Assembly (NCBI GenBank): GCA_007126865.1
Contig: SLAN01000229.1
Span: 1-10,259 of the forward strand
Direction of reading: 5' to 3'
Origin: Spirochaetales bacterium
GTDB lineage: Bacteria > Spirochaetota > Spirochaetia > DSM-27196 > SKKC01
DNA length: 10,259 nucleotides
Below, piece after piece: positions 1 to 6,324 of the stretch (the stretch's first letter is position 1; each line of letters opens with the position of its first letter). A program made the position numbers and the translations under genes. The notes beneath the pieces were generated by a model that did not search any database, was not told where the DNA came from, and saw only the letters and a program-made list of their open reading frames with translations.

Positions 1-180
1 AGCGTTGAAGGAGTCGTGCGCACGCTCAAGAAGCTGGAAGCAGACGGTGTGCTTTCGATCAAGGGGCGGCGAATTAAGGTTATTGACCCGTCGGCCGTAC
101 GAAGCCAATGCCTCCATCACTGTACCGAGCGGCAACCGCACCAGGGCGAAGTGCAGTGCCGCTGCCTTTTCGATGCATGA
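1..180 (+). CDS. Crp/Fnr-family transcriptional regulator, C-terminal end (5' partial)
   Basis: Reading frame 1 is open from the first base to a TGA at 178-180, giving 59 residues. It begins SVEGVVRTLKKLEADGVLSI and continues KGRRIKVIDPSAV. This is the end of the recognition helix plus the wing of a Crp/Fnr winged helix: S-x-E-x-V-x-R-x-L-K-x-L-E, then a turn, then G-R-x-I-x-V/I-x-D. In the family this module follows an N-terminal cyclic-nucleotide-binding-like sensor domain, which would lie to the left of the window. The last 20 or so residues are rich in His, Gln and Cys (including HHCTERQ and QCRC) and are not part of the usual fold; they may be an unstructured tail. The effector cannot be inferred because the sensor domain is absent. 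A regulatory link with dapL, which faces it, is unproven. Confidence 0.72.
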   Translation, partial: SVEGVVRTLKKLEADGVLSIKGRRIKVIDPSAVRSQCLHHCTERQPHQGEVQCRCLFDA

Positions 181-289
181 GTCGCTGACGAGCTGTCGGC
201 CGTCGACGGTGGGAATTCGGTTTCGGCCTGCCCGCCCGTGCATGCAAGCTCTTACGACCGTCGACGACGCGCTGACATCGTGTCTCTAT

Positions 290-311
290 CGTAGATCAGA
301 CGTAGATCAGA
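290..311. repeat. 11-bp exact tandem duplication at the dapL stop codon
   Basis: CGTAGATCAGA occurs at 290-300 and again immediately at 301-311. The second copy contains the dapL stop (TGA on the minus strand at 307-309) and the first repeats it just downstream, so loss of one copy would not change the protein. It lies at the edge of the 126-bp convergent gap 181-306. That gap otherwise holds only a 10-bp palindrome, CCGTCGACGG at 200-209, and no convincing rho-independent terminator. Confidence 0.8.
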
Positions 312-1521
312 GCGCCTTTTCGATCCGCCTCAGTGCGTGTTCAACGTTCTCGTGGCTGTTGAAAGCGCTTATCCGGATGAAGCCTTCCCCCATTCGTCCG
401 AATCCGACACCGGGTGTGATGACGACTGACGCTTCGTAGAGCAAGCGGTCGAAAAAGCTCCAGCTATCGGTGCCGGTCTCAATCCACACGTACGGGCTGT
501 TACGGCCTCCCCAGCAGTTGTACCCGTGCCGTTGCACGGCATCGCGAATGAGACGCGCGTTTCTCATGTAGTAGGAGATGCGCTCGTCGACTTCCCGTTT
601 GCCCTCCGGACTGTAGATCGCCTCCGCAGCGCGCTGTACCGGATACGATACACCGTTGAATTTTGTGGATTGCCTGCGATTCCACAGCGCGTGTAGCGAA
701 TGTCGCTTACCGTGATCGTCCGCAGCTCGAATCGCTTTCGGTACTACCGTGAATGCGCAGCGTGTACCGGTAAAACCTGCGGTTTTCGAGAAGCTCCTGA
801 ACTCCACGGCGCATTCTTTCGCACCCTTGATCTCGAAGATGGAACGCGGAATATCCCGGTCGCTGACGAAACGCTCGTACGCAGCGTCGAAGAGAATAAG
901 CGCGCCCGCGCCGAGTGCATAGTCGACCCAAACCTGCAGTTGGTCACGAGTCGCAACCGCACCGGTTGGGTTATTCGGGAAGCAAAGGTAGATCAGGTCA
1001 ACGCGATCGCTTGGCGGCATCGGTACGAAATCGTTATCCGGTGTGCCTTCGAGATACCGTAAGCCCTCGTATCGCCCATGGTGATAGCCGGTGGCCCTGC
1101 CGGCCATAACATTCGTGTCCACATATACCGGATATACCGGATCCGGCACTGCGACCGTAATATCGTGTGCCAGGATGTCCAGAAAGTTTCCGGTGTCGCA
1201 TTTGGCGCCGTCGCTGATGAAAATCTCGTCCGGCTCGATATCGAGTCCGCGGTAGTCGTTCTCGGCGATCGCCTTGCGCAGAAACTCGTATCCCTGTTCG
1301 GGTCCGTAGCCGCGAAACGCCTTCTCCGTTCCGAGCTCGTCGGCAGCACGCTTCATGGCCTTAACCGAGACATCGGGGAGGCTTCGAGTGACATCGCCGA
1401 TGCCGAGCTTGATGATGTCAGCATCCGGATTCTGCTTGAAATGCTCGTTCACTTTCTCGGCGATTCGCGAAAAAAGATAGCTTGACGCCAGCATTGCATA
1501 GTGGGGATTCATTCTGATCAT
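307..1521 (-). CDS. dapL: LL-diaminopimelate aminotransferase
   Basis: This is a PLP-dependent class I/II aminotransferase of 404 residues, a normal family length. It converts L-2,3,4,5-tetrahydrodipicolinate plus glutamate to LL-diaminopimelate in one step, bypassing the succinylase/acetylase branches of lysine synthesis. Visible signatures are the N-terminal [22 protein letters not shown] near residue 41, [14 protein letters not shown] near 69, [16 protein letters not shown] near 127, FPNNPTGA with Asn184, the PLP-contacting FDAAYE (Asp212, Tyr215), the Schiff-base lysine in [12 protein letters not shown] (Lys246), and the carboxylate-binding Arg383 in GFIRIS. The ATG at 1519-1521 has a GGAG about six bases upstream, which supports it over the internal ATG at codon 4. 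It is divergent from the GAF gene with 42 bp between starts. A TAAAAT at 1574-1579 (minus) is a weak -10 candidate that would lie inside the GAF gene. If MurE here uses a residue other than DAP, the enzyme would serve lysine synthesis. Confidence 0.95.
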   Translation of the reverse strand: MIRMNPHYAMLASSYLFSRIAEKVNEHFKQNPDADIIKLGIGDVTRSLPDVSVKAMKRAADELGTEKAFRGYGPEQGYEFLRKAIAENDYRGLDIEPDEIFISDGAKCDTGNFLDILAHDITVAVPDPVYPVYVDTNVMAGRATGYHHGRYEGLRYLEGTPDNDFVPMPPSDRVDLIYLCFPNNPTGAVATRDQLQVWVDYALGAGALILFDAAYERFVSDRDIPRSIFEIKGAKECAVEFRSFSKTAGFTGTRCAFTVVPKAIRAADDHGKRHSLHALWNRRQSTKFNGVSYPVQRAAEAIYSPEGKREVDERISYYMRNARLIRDAVQRHGYNCWGGRNSPYVWIETGTDSWSFFDRLLYEASVVITPGVGFGRMGEGFIRISAFNSHENVEHALRRIEKAL

Positions 1522-1524
1522 GAC

Positions 1525-1554
1525 TTGCTCCGAGTTTCGATTCTGTTCTATTCT
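1525..1554 (+). promoter_or_regulatory. Candidate promoter for the GAF-domain gene
   Basis: TTGCTC at 1525-1530 and TATTCT at 1549-1554 are separated by 18 bp. The match to the sigma-70 consensus is modest (3/6 and 4/6). The -10-like box ends 9 bp before the preferred GTG start at 1564, so a transcript from here would have almost no leader. This agrees with the lack of any Shine-Dalgarno sequence before that GTG. The call rests on spacing and weak motif matches only. Confidence 0.25.
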
Positions 1555-1563
1555 CGCCCTGTC

Positions 1564-2073
1564 GTGTCCGTTGATTTTAACACAATCGAACAGAAGGCAA
1601 AGCAGCTACTGCCGCCTGCGAAAGAAGCGGGTCAGAGTCTGCAACTTATCTGTGATTTGCTCTGTGAGCAAGTCCCGTACTACGACTGGACGGGCTTCTA
1701 CTTCGCAGTTCCTGATAAGCGGATTCTTGTACTGGGTCCCTTCTGCGGAGAACCGACTGAACATACCCAGATTCCGTATGGTCGAGGTATCTGCGGTCAG
1801 AGCGCGGAAAGTCTGGAGACATTCGTCGTTCCCGATGTCTCGGTCGCCCGGAACTATCTCAGTTGCAGCGTCAAAACGAAGGCGGAAATTGTAGTGCCGG
1901 TCTTCCTGAATGGGAGCTTTGTCGCCGAAATCGATATCGACAGCCACACCCGGGAACCGTTCGGACCGGAGGACGAGCCGTTTCTGCGACGTATCGCTGA
2001 GCTGGTCGCCGAGCATATTCCGACTGTCTTCGATCCGTCACAATCCTGGTATTCGTCCGATATTCAATTCTGA
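1564..2073 (+). CDS. GAF-domain protein related to free methionine-R-sulfoxide reductase
   Basis: From the GTG at 1564 this is a 169-residue single GAF domain, the usual size for the fRMsr-like family. Characteristic stretches are DWTGFYFAV (41-49), [10 protein letters not shown] (54-63), [10 protein letters not shown] (70-79), [15 protein letters not shown] (88-102), KAEIVVPVF (106-114) and [12 protein letters not shown] (122-133). In E. coli YebR (MsrC) three cysteines, Cys84, Cys94 and Cys118, take part in reducing free methionine-R-sulfoxide. Equivalents of the second (Cys77) and third (Cys101) are present, but the first is replaced in a His/Glu context (EPTEH); a different cysteine, Cys61, lies a few residues earlier. 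Activity is therefore uncertain, and it could be a ligand sensor. The start is chosen because [16 protein letters not shown] begins the domain and avoids overlap with dapL. The frame is open back to a GTG at 1501, and no start has a clear ribosome-binding site. Confidence 0.82.
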   Translation: MSVDFNTIEQKAKQLLPPAKEAGQSLQLICDLLCEQVPYYDWTGFYFAVPDKRILVLGPFCGEPTEHTQIPYGRGICGQSAESLETFVVPDVSVARNYLSCSVKTKAEIVVPVFLNGSFVAEIDIDSHTREPFGPEDEPFLRRIAELVAEHIPTVFDPSQSWYSSDIQF

Positions 2074-2140
2074 AGTGAACTCCGACGAACTCCTGATATA
2101 CCTCCGATAATCAATTCCGAAGTGATGTCCGGCAAACTCC
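2064..2140. repeat. Imperfect 30-bp direct repeat, 47-bp period, at the end of the GAF gene
   Basis: Copy 1 is at 2064-2093 and copy 2 at 2111-2140. Both begin TCAATT and 25 of 30 positions match. Copy 1 spans the GAF-gene stop codon (TGA at 2071-2073), and copy 2 is wholly intergenic, about 70 bp beyond the dinB stop. The 3' part of each copy (TCCGACGAACTCC and TCCGGCAAACTCC) resembles TCCGACAAACTCC at 5768-5780 in the other noncoding gap. Confidence 0.75.
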
Positions 2141-2146
2141 GCGGCC

Positions 2147-2174
2147 GCTGCGATCGTCCTGCTGCGATCGTCTA
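2147..2174. repeat. 14-bp tandem repeat between the GAF gene and dinB
   Basis: GCTGCGATCGTCCT at 2147-2160 is followed at once by GCTGCGATCGTCTA at 2161-2174, and the first 12 bases are identical. It lies in the convergent 134-bp gap 2074-2207. It contains the palindrome CGATCG twice. No function is evident. Confidence 0.7.
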
Positions 2175-2187
2175 CATAGACTGTCGC

Positions 2188-2205
2188 CGAATCGAAGGCG
2201 ATTCG
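2188..2205. other. Short perfect hairpin just downstream of dinB
   Basis: CGAATCG at 2188-2194 and CGATTCG at 2199-2205 form a 7-bp perfect stem around a 4-base loop (AAGG on the plus strand). It starts 2 bp after the dinB stop codon. Neither strand has a T-run after it, so it is not a convincing intrinsic terminator. It might stabilise the 3' end of the dinB mRNA. Confidence 0.4.
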
Positions 2206-2207
2206 TG

Positions 2208-3404
2208 TCAGGTTGGGTCGTTGTGCCGCTCCTCGCGAAAACCACCTGCCTTGTGTATGTCGATTCCGCCCTCACGCAGCCTGAACACCGCCTCTTCGAG
2301 CCGGCGGCGACGCTCGGCGCCCCTATCGTTCTGATCGAAAAGCTCGGGCTGTTTTGCCACTGATTCGGGAGATTGCACATTTTCCAATCCACAACCGAGA
2401 AGGCGCAACGGTGAGCGGTCCCACCGTTCATCAAGCAGTCGCCTCGCTTCACGATAGAATTCGTCGGTACTTCCGATTGCGCGCGGGACGCTTCTCCGTA
2501 CCGTATGTGTTGAGAAATCGTGTTTTCGCAACTTGAGCTGTACGGTGCGGCTGATTCCACCCTCGCGATATCGACGGTACATGACCTGTTCGCACAGATC
2601 GAGCAGGATCGCCTCGAGAATCTCCGGATCTGAGATATCCCGCTCGAATGTGGTCTCGGATGATATCGAGTGTGACTTTCGCGTTCCCGAGAATATACCG
2701 GGATCGATTCCACGAGCGATCCGGTGAAGAAAGGTGCCTGCCGCCTCCCCGAAATGGCCCCGTAGTGTTTCGATACGCTGTGCATGAAGATGGGACACGC
2801 GCGTAATGCCGAGCGCTTCGAGGCGGGAGCGGGTCTTGCGTCCGAGTCCCCAGAGGTCTCCCAGGTCGAGGCCGAGGACGAAGTCTTCCTCTCCGCCGGC
2901 TTCGACGTAGTGAAGCCCATCCGGCTTGTCGAAATCGGATGCCATTTTCGCGACAAAGCGAGTAGCGCCGATACCGACGGATGCAGTTAGACCGAACGCC
3001 TCGTGAATGCGTCGCTTAATCCTGCGGCCGACCTCCACCGGATGACCGGACAGGCGCTGGGTCCCCGTAAGATCGAGAAATGCTTCATCGACTGAGATCT
3101 GTTGAAGTGTCGGCGTGTACTCCGAGAGTACGGTCATTATCCGGGCGGAAACCTCCTGGTAGCGCCCCATGCGGACCGGAAGGAATACGGCGTGCGGTGC
3201 ACGACGTCGGGCCTCCGCAGCGGGCATAGCGCTGTGTACGCCATAGGTGCGAGCCTCATAGCTGCAGGCGCTGACGACCCCGCGACCGTGTTCGCTTCCT
3301 CCGACGATGACCGGCTTGCCACGGAGCTCTGGTTTGTCGAGCTGTTCGACCGATGCATAGAACGCGTCAAGGTCGACGTGGCAGTAGACGGTGCTGCGTG
3401 CCAT
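2208..3404 (-). CDS. dinB: DNA polymerase IV (Y-family translesion polymerase)
   Basis: The 398-residue product is a Y-family polymerase that copies past damaged or distorted template bases without proofreading. The palm carries HVDLDAFYASVE (9-20; metal-binding Asp11, Tyr16 at the steric-gate position) and SVDEAFLDLTG (104-114; catalytic Asp106 and Glu107). ASVGIGATRFVAKMASDFDKPDG (141-163) is the usual DinB palm signature. LWGLGRKTRSRLEALGI (184-200) is the helix-hairpin-helix of the thumb. SHSISSETTFERDI (244-257) opens the little-finger domain. QPELF (352-356) is a beta-clamp-binding motif, followed by about 40 extra charged residues. The ATG at 3402-3404 directly follows the upstream TGA, and a GGAGGG-like site lies about 9 bases before it inside that gene. 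Translation is probably coupled to the upstream membrane-protein gene. No LexA box was recognised nearby. Confidence 0.96.
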   Translation of the reverse strand: MARSTVYCHVDLDAFYASVEQLDKPELRGKPVIVGGSEHGRGVVSACSYEARTYGVHSAMPAAEARRRAPHAVFLPVRMGRYQEVSARIMTVLSEYTPTLQQISVDEAFLDLTGTQRLSGHPVEVGRRIKRRIHEAFGLTASVGIGATRFVAKMASDFDKPDGLHYVEAGGEEDFVLGLDLGDLWGLGRKTRSRLEALGITRVSHLHAQRIETLRGHFGEAAGTFLHRIARGIDPGIFSGTRKSHSISSETTFERDISDPEILEAILLDLCEQVMYRRYREGGISRTVQLKLRKHDFSTHTVRRSVPRAIGSTDEFYREARRLLDERWDRSPLRLLGCGLENVQSPESVAKQPELFDQNDRGAERRRRLEEAVFRLREGGIDIHKAGGFREERHNDPT

Positions 3405-5708
3405 TCAGGGCTCGCCCTCCGCGTCCTCCTCCTCCTCCGTGAGTCCACTGGTGATGGGGAATGAGCCGCGTTCAATCGTCCGGGCAAACGGGAGTACGTA
3501 CTGTGCTTCCGTGCGCGGAGGTACCGCCGGTAGCTCCGCGGTGTATTTCAGCTCCACCTCCAACTCCACGGGGATCACGATCTCGACCTCGATCGGTCGA
3601 GGAGGGTTGCGACCGATGTGGATGAGAGTACGGCGCCCCTCTTCGACGGGCGTAAACGGAAAGTTCGAGTTATAGACGAGCAGTGGCGCGTCTGAGTGCA
3701 ACTCGATATCAAGCGAACGAATTCGTTGCGGTGCATTGATTTCTATGCGGAACTGGGTCCTTCCGAGAAACGATTCGCTATCTAGTACTGCCATCGTCAC
3801 CATGCGATCGGGCAGGTCCATCTCATTTCGGCGATATGTTGTCCGCGATCCGTCGGGCACAAATCGTGTGCGCCCGTACTCGATCTCGGGAAGTGCAGCA
3901 GTGCTTGCCAGCTCTATAGCACGTGAGTTCTCCTCGAAGTTTCGACTGTCCGTAACTCTGACGATTTGCGGAGTTTCATCGTCGAATGGGGGAAACACGA
4001 GTAGATAAACCGCGAGTGCCGTAGTTGCCGTAACCAGCACCGTGGTAACGAGTTTTACGGCGAACGCGCTACGCCCTTTGCGGGGATGTGAGAAGAGGAA
4101 TCCCAGCCGGATGAAGAGCAGCAAGGCAGGTAAGAGCGCCGCAGAGAGCAGGAGGTCGCCGAACCAGCCTGTAATGAAGACCTCGACCACTTCTTCGGCA
4201 TGTCGGGTGAAGGCCACCGTAGCCAGAACTGCCAACGGAACAAGCGAACCCGCAAGCCAGAGCAGCTTCATGAGTCTGCGGCGAGAAATCGAAAAAAGGA
4301 ATACAAAGATGAACGCGATGAGGAAGTAGGCCGAGAGAGCGATATTGAGCGCGGCGAAGACGAGGATGCTTACAAAGACAATAACGAGCGCGCTCGCCGT
4401 GTAGAAGCTCCCGTTTCGCGAAAGCGGCAGGCGTCCGACAAGCAGATACGTCGCCTGAAACAGCGCGCTCGCCAGAGTAAGCTTGAACAGCACGGTTACC
4501 AGCGGTGCGAACCGCCAAAGCTCGGGGATCGGGCGGAGAGAGAGCAGCCACTCTGCAATCGCGCCGGCGACGCCCAGATACGCGAAAACCGTCCCGAAGA
4601 GGACGGGAAGAGTCCAGAAGTTGCGGCGTATGGTCCTGATATAGCGAGCGAGCGGCTTTCGATAGACACTCCCGTAGAGCATCGCAAGCCCGGCTACCGC
4701 GAGGAGTGCGATGAGGTAGTTTCGCTCTCCAACGGCAAAACGGCGGTCACCGACCGTGAGAGCTATCGTGTGACGGTCCCAACGCTGCGGTATCCCCTCG
4801 GAGAAGTGCTGCGGGAGTTCACTAAGCGCTTCTGCGAGTAACTCTGCGGCGTGTCGGCGTTCGGCTGCAGTTCCGGAGACCGGCGACTCGAACCGCTCGT
4901 CCAACGCATCGCGTCGTTCCATGTACCGGCTGTCTGCGTCAACGAGCAGTACGGCCGGAACATCTGCGGCGAGCCATGGCTCGAGCAGGAAGCTGCGCCC
5001 CGGAGGAGCTGCGTTAATCCGGAAGAGTTGAGTGGCGCGATCGTCGATCACGGCCGGGATTCCGGCGGACTCGGTCAAATTACGTGCGGCTCGTGCGAGC
5101 CAGTCCGGCGCAACCATGCCGCGACTTCCTGAAAACACCACGAGCTCTGATGCACCCTCCGCCCATCCGGTCGCACCGGCGACATCGACATATACGAGCG
5201 CCTGCGGTGGATCGGCATCGACTCTGTCGAGCACCAGGCGGGATCCGAGCGGGAACTCCGGCCCAATGCCGCGTTCGGCTCCGAGGAAGTAGAAGTCGAT
5301 CGAAACCGGCGGCGTCGTTTGTGCTATCCGTGAGGCTGCAATCAGCGCTGCGGATAGACTGATCGCACCTGATCTCGACAACGGAGCCCGTTCGGGAGCG
5401 GAAACCGGAACGGCAATTGCGAGTCTGTCGTCCGACCGGCCTGCAATATGCGCGTGAACGACCGATGAGAATGAGTGAACGCCGGGAAGCTCCTCGAACC
5501 GGAGTCGGCTATGCTCGACACCGAACTCGTCCAACGAACGCTCGATTAACTCGAAAACCCGCCGTTCCCCGGTTGCGCCCTCGAAGAAGGGATACGCCGC
5601 CTCGATACTTTCTACCTGGTACGGGAGCGAGTCGGAATTCGATGGCTGGGAAAGAAGCGGAGAAGCTGTTATGATCAAAGTCACGAAGACGGCACAACGC
5701 AGTTTCAC
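3405..5708 (-). CDS. Exported M28-peptidase-like (probably inactive) protein with eight membrane segments
   Basis: The product has 767 residues. MKLRCAVFVTLIITASPLLS is a likely signal peptide. Residues 25-325 resemble an M28 aminopeptidase fold in order: a strand at LAIAVPV (96-102), a helix at SGAISLSAALIAASRI (113-128), SIDFYFLGAERG (136-147), ALVYVDVAGATGW (170-182), and a segment before 285. The metal ligands expected in M28 (His-x-Asp, bridging Asp, Glu-Glu, final His) are mostly absent; only the Asp of YVDVAG (Asp175) fits. Hydrophobic segments lie near 330-348, 366-386, 398-424, 437-455, 456-474, 479-498, 517-539 and 550-572. A polar, strand-rich tail of about 190 residues follows, ending in a Glu-rich stretch. 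Peptidase-like domain, membrane bundle and luminal tail recall the eukaryotic ER protein ERMP1, an architectural analogy only. The start is GTG with no ribosome-binding site. I do not recognise a named family. Confidence 0.8.
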   Translation of the reverse strand: MKLRCAVFVTLIITASPLLSQPSNSDSLPYQVESIEAAYPFFEGATGERRVFELIERSLDEFGVEHSRLRFEELPGVHSFSSVVHAHIAGRSDDRLAIAVPVSAPERAPLSRSGAISLSAALIAASRIAQTTPPVSIDFYFLGAERGIGPEFPLGSRLVLDRVDADPPQALVYVDVAGATGWAEGASELVVFSGSRGMVAPDWLARAARNLTESAGIPAVIDDRATQLFRINAAPPGRSFLLEPWLAADVPAVLLVDADSRYMERRDALDERFESPVSGTAAERRHAAELLAEALSELPQHFSEGIPQRWDRHTIALTVGDRRFAVGERNYLIALLAVAGLAMLYGSVYRKPLARYIRTIRRNFWTLPVLFGTVFAYLGVAGAIAEWLLSLRPIPELWRFAPLVTVLFKLTLASALFQATYLLVGRLPLSRNGSFYTASALVIVFVSILVFAALNIALSAYFLIAFIFVFLFSISRRRLMKLLWLAGSLVPLAVLATVAFTRHAEEVVEVFITGWFGDLLLSAALLPALLLFIRLGFLFSHPRKGRSAFAVKLVTTVLVTATTALAVYLLVFPPFDDETPQIVRVTDSRNFEENSRAIELASTAALPEIEYGRTRFVPDGSRTTYRRNEMDLPDRMVTMAVLDSESFLGRTQFRIEINAPQRIRSLDIELHSDAPLLVYNSNFPFTPVEEGRRTLIHIGRNPPRPIEVEIVIPVELEVELKYTAELPAVPPRTEAQYVLPFARTIERGSFPITSGLTEEEEDAEGEP

Positions 5709-5716
5709 TAACGAAC

Positions 5717-5746
5717 AGACTACGGAGCCGGAAGCTCGTCGGTCAA
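5717..5746 (-). promoter_or_regulatory. Candidate promoter for the membrane protein-dinB operon
   Basis: On the minus strand TTGACC (5741-5746) and TAGTCT (5717-5722) are 18 bp apart. The -35 matches consensus at 5/6 and the -10 at about 3/6. The -10-like box ends 8 bp before the GTG at 5706-5708, which would make the message nearly leaderless; no Shine-Dalgarno is present there. On the nitroreductase side of the same 102-bp gap, CCGAATCGG at 5779-5787 is a small inverted repeat that could be an operator half. Confidence 0.3.
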
Positions 5747-5810
5747 GCTACGGCGGGGTGCTCCCAATCCGACAAACTCCGAATCGGTCCGGCTACAAGG
5801 AACGAAGGCA

Positions 5811-6320
5811 ATGGATCTACTTCCGGAAATCGAACAACGCTTCAGTGTACGCGAGTTCACGACAGACGATATCGATCGAGGCTCGATCGACCGTATTATC
5901 GAAGCGGGACGGCGCGCCCCGAGCGCGAAGAACCGGCAGCCGTGGCGTTTCATCGTCGTCCTGGATACGGCGCTCCGACAGCGACTTCAGGACGCCTGCT
6001 TCGGCCAGGAGTGGGTAGGCATCGCTCCGGCAACGATAGCACTGTGCACGACGAACATCGACTACAAGATGCCGAACGGTCAGTTAGCGTACCCGGTCGA
6101 CCTCAGTATCGCCGGTAGCTTCATGATGCTTCAGGCAGTGCGCGAAGGACTGGGAACATGCATGATCACGACGTTCGATGAGCAGGATGTGAAATCGATT
6201 CTCACCGTGCCATATTCGATGCGGGTTGTAATGCTTATCACCATGGGGCATACCGACAGCGAGAAACCGCATCTCGATCGACTGCCGACCGAGCGGATAG
6301 CAGCCTTCGATCATTGGTAG
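5811..6320 (+). CDS. Nitroreductase-family FMN oxidoreductase (short form)
   Basis: The 169-residue product belongs to the FMN-dependent nitroreductase fold, whose members reduce nitro compounds, quinones or flavins with NAD(P)H, usually as dimers in the cytoplasm. The FMN-phosphate-binding start RFSVREF (10-16) is clear, followed by AGRRAPSAKNRQPWRFIVV (32-50), with APSAKNRQPW the most conserved family signature. GLGTCMITTFDEQDVKSIL (113-131) and VVMLITMGH (139-147) are the usual C-terminal elements. It is shorter than classical NfsB/NfsA enzymes (about 215-240 residues) and corresponds to the compact subgroup; the central region between 65 and 95 is abbreviated. Substrate cannot be told from sequence. 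AAGGA at 5797-5801, nine bases before the ATG, supports the start. It is divergent from the membrane-protein gene and convergent with ddl, with only four bases between stops. Confidence 0.9.
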   Translation: MDLLPEIEQRFSVREFTTDDIDRGSIDRIIEAGRRAPSAKNRQPWRFIVVLDTALRQRLQDACFGQEWVGIAPATIALCTTNIDYKMPNGQLAYPVDLSIAGSFMMLQAVREGLGTCMITTFDEQDVKSILTVPYSMRVVMLITMGHTDSEKPHLDRLPTERIAAFDHW

Positions 6321-6324
6321 AGTT

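Noticed and set aside
200..209. Palindrome CCGTCGACGG as an operator or terminator
   Set aside because: It is only 10 bp in a GC-rich gap, has no flanking T-run, and lies downstream of both neighbouring genes, so an operator role is unlikely.
5..439. 144-codon plus-strand frame at the left edge
   Set aside because: It overlaps both the Crp/Fnr tail in another frame and the end of dapL on the opposite strand, and its sequence shows no family signature.
1123..1140. Tandem 9-bp repeat ATATACCGG in dapL
   Set aside because: It encodes the PVYPVY part of [11 protein letters not shown], which as I recall is a conserved stretch in this enzyme family, so protein constraint explains it.
1501..1563. 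Longer N-terminus of the GAF protein from the GTG at 1501
   Set aside because: It would overlap dapL by 21 bp, adds residues unlike the family, and has no ribosome-binding site. The domain begins naturally at 1564.
2188..2205. The 7-bp hairpin as a rho-independent terminator for dinB
   Set aside because: There is no T-run after the stem on either strand and the stem is AT/GC-mixed and short; kept only as a hairpin.
2111..2956. A 281-codon minus-strand open frame overlapping dinB in another frame
   Set aside because: dinB has all catalytic motifs in its own frame; this frame shows only Arg/Ser-rich low-information sequence.
4200..4841. A 213-codon plus-strand frame opposite the membrane-protein gene, rich in Arg, Glu and Lys
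   Set aside because: It is the complement of codons for hydrophobic membrane segments, which yields charged residues. It has no ribosome-binding site or domain.
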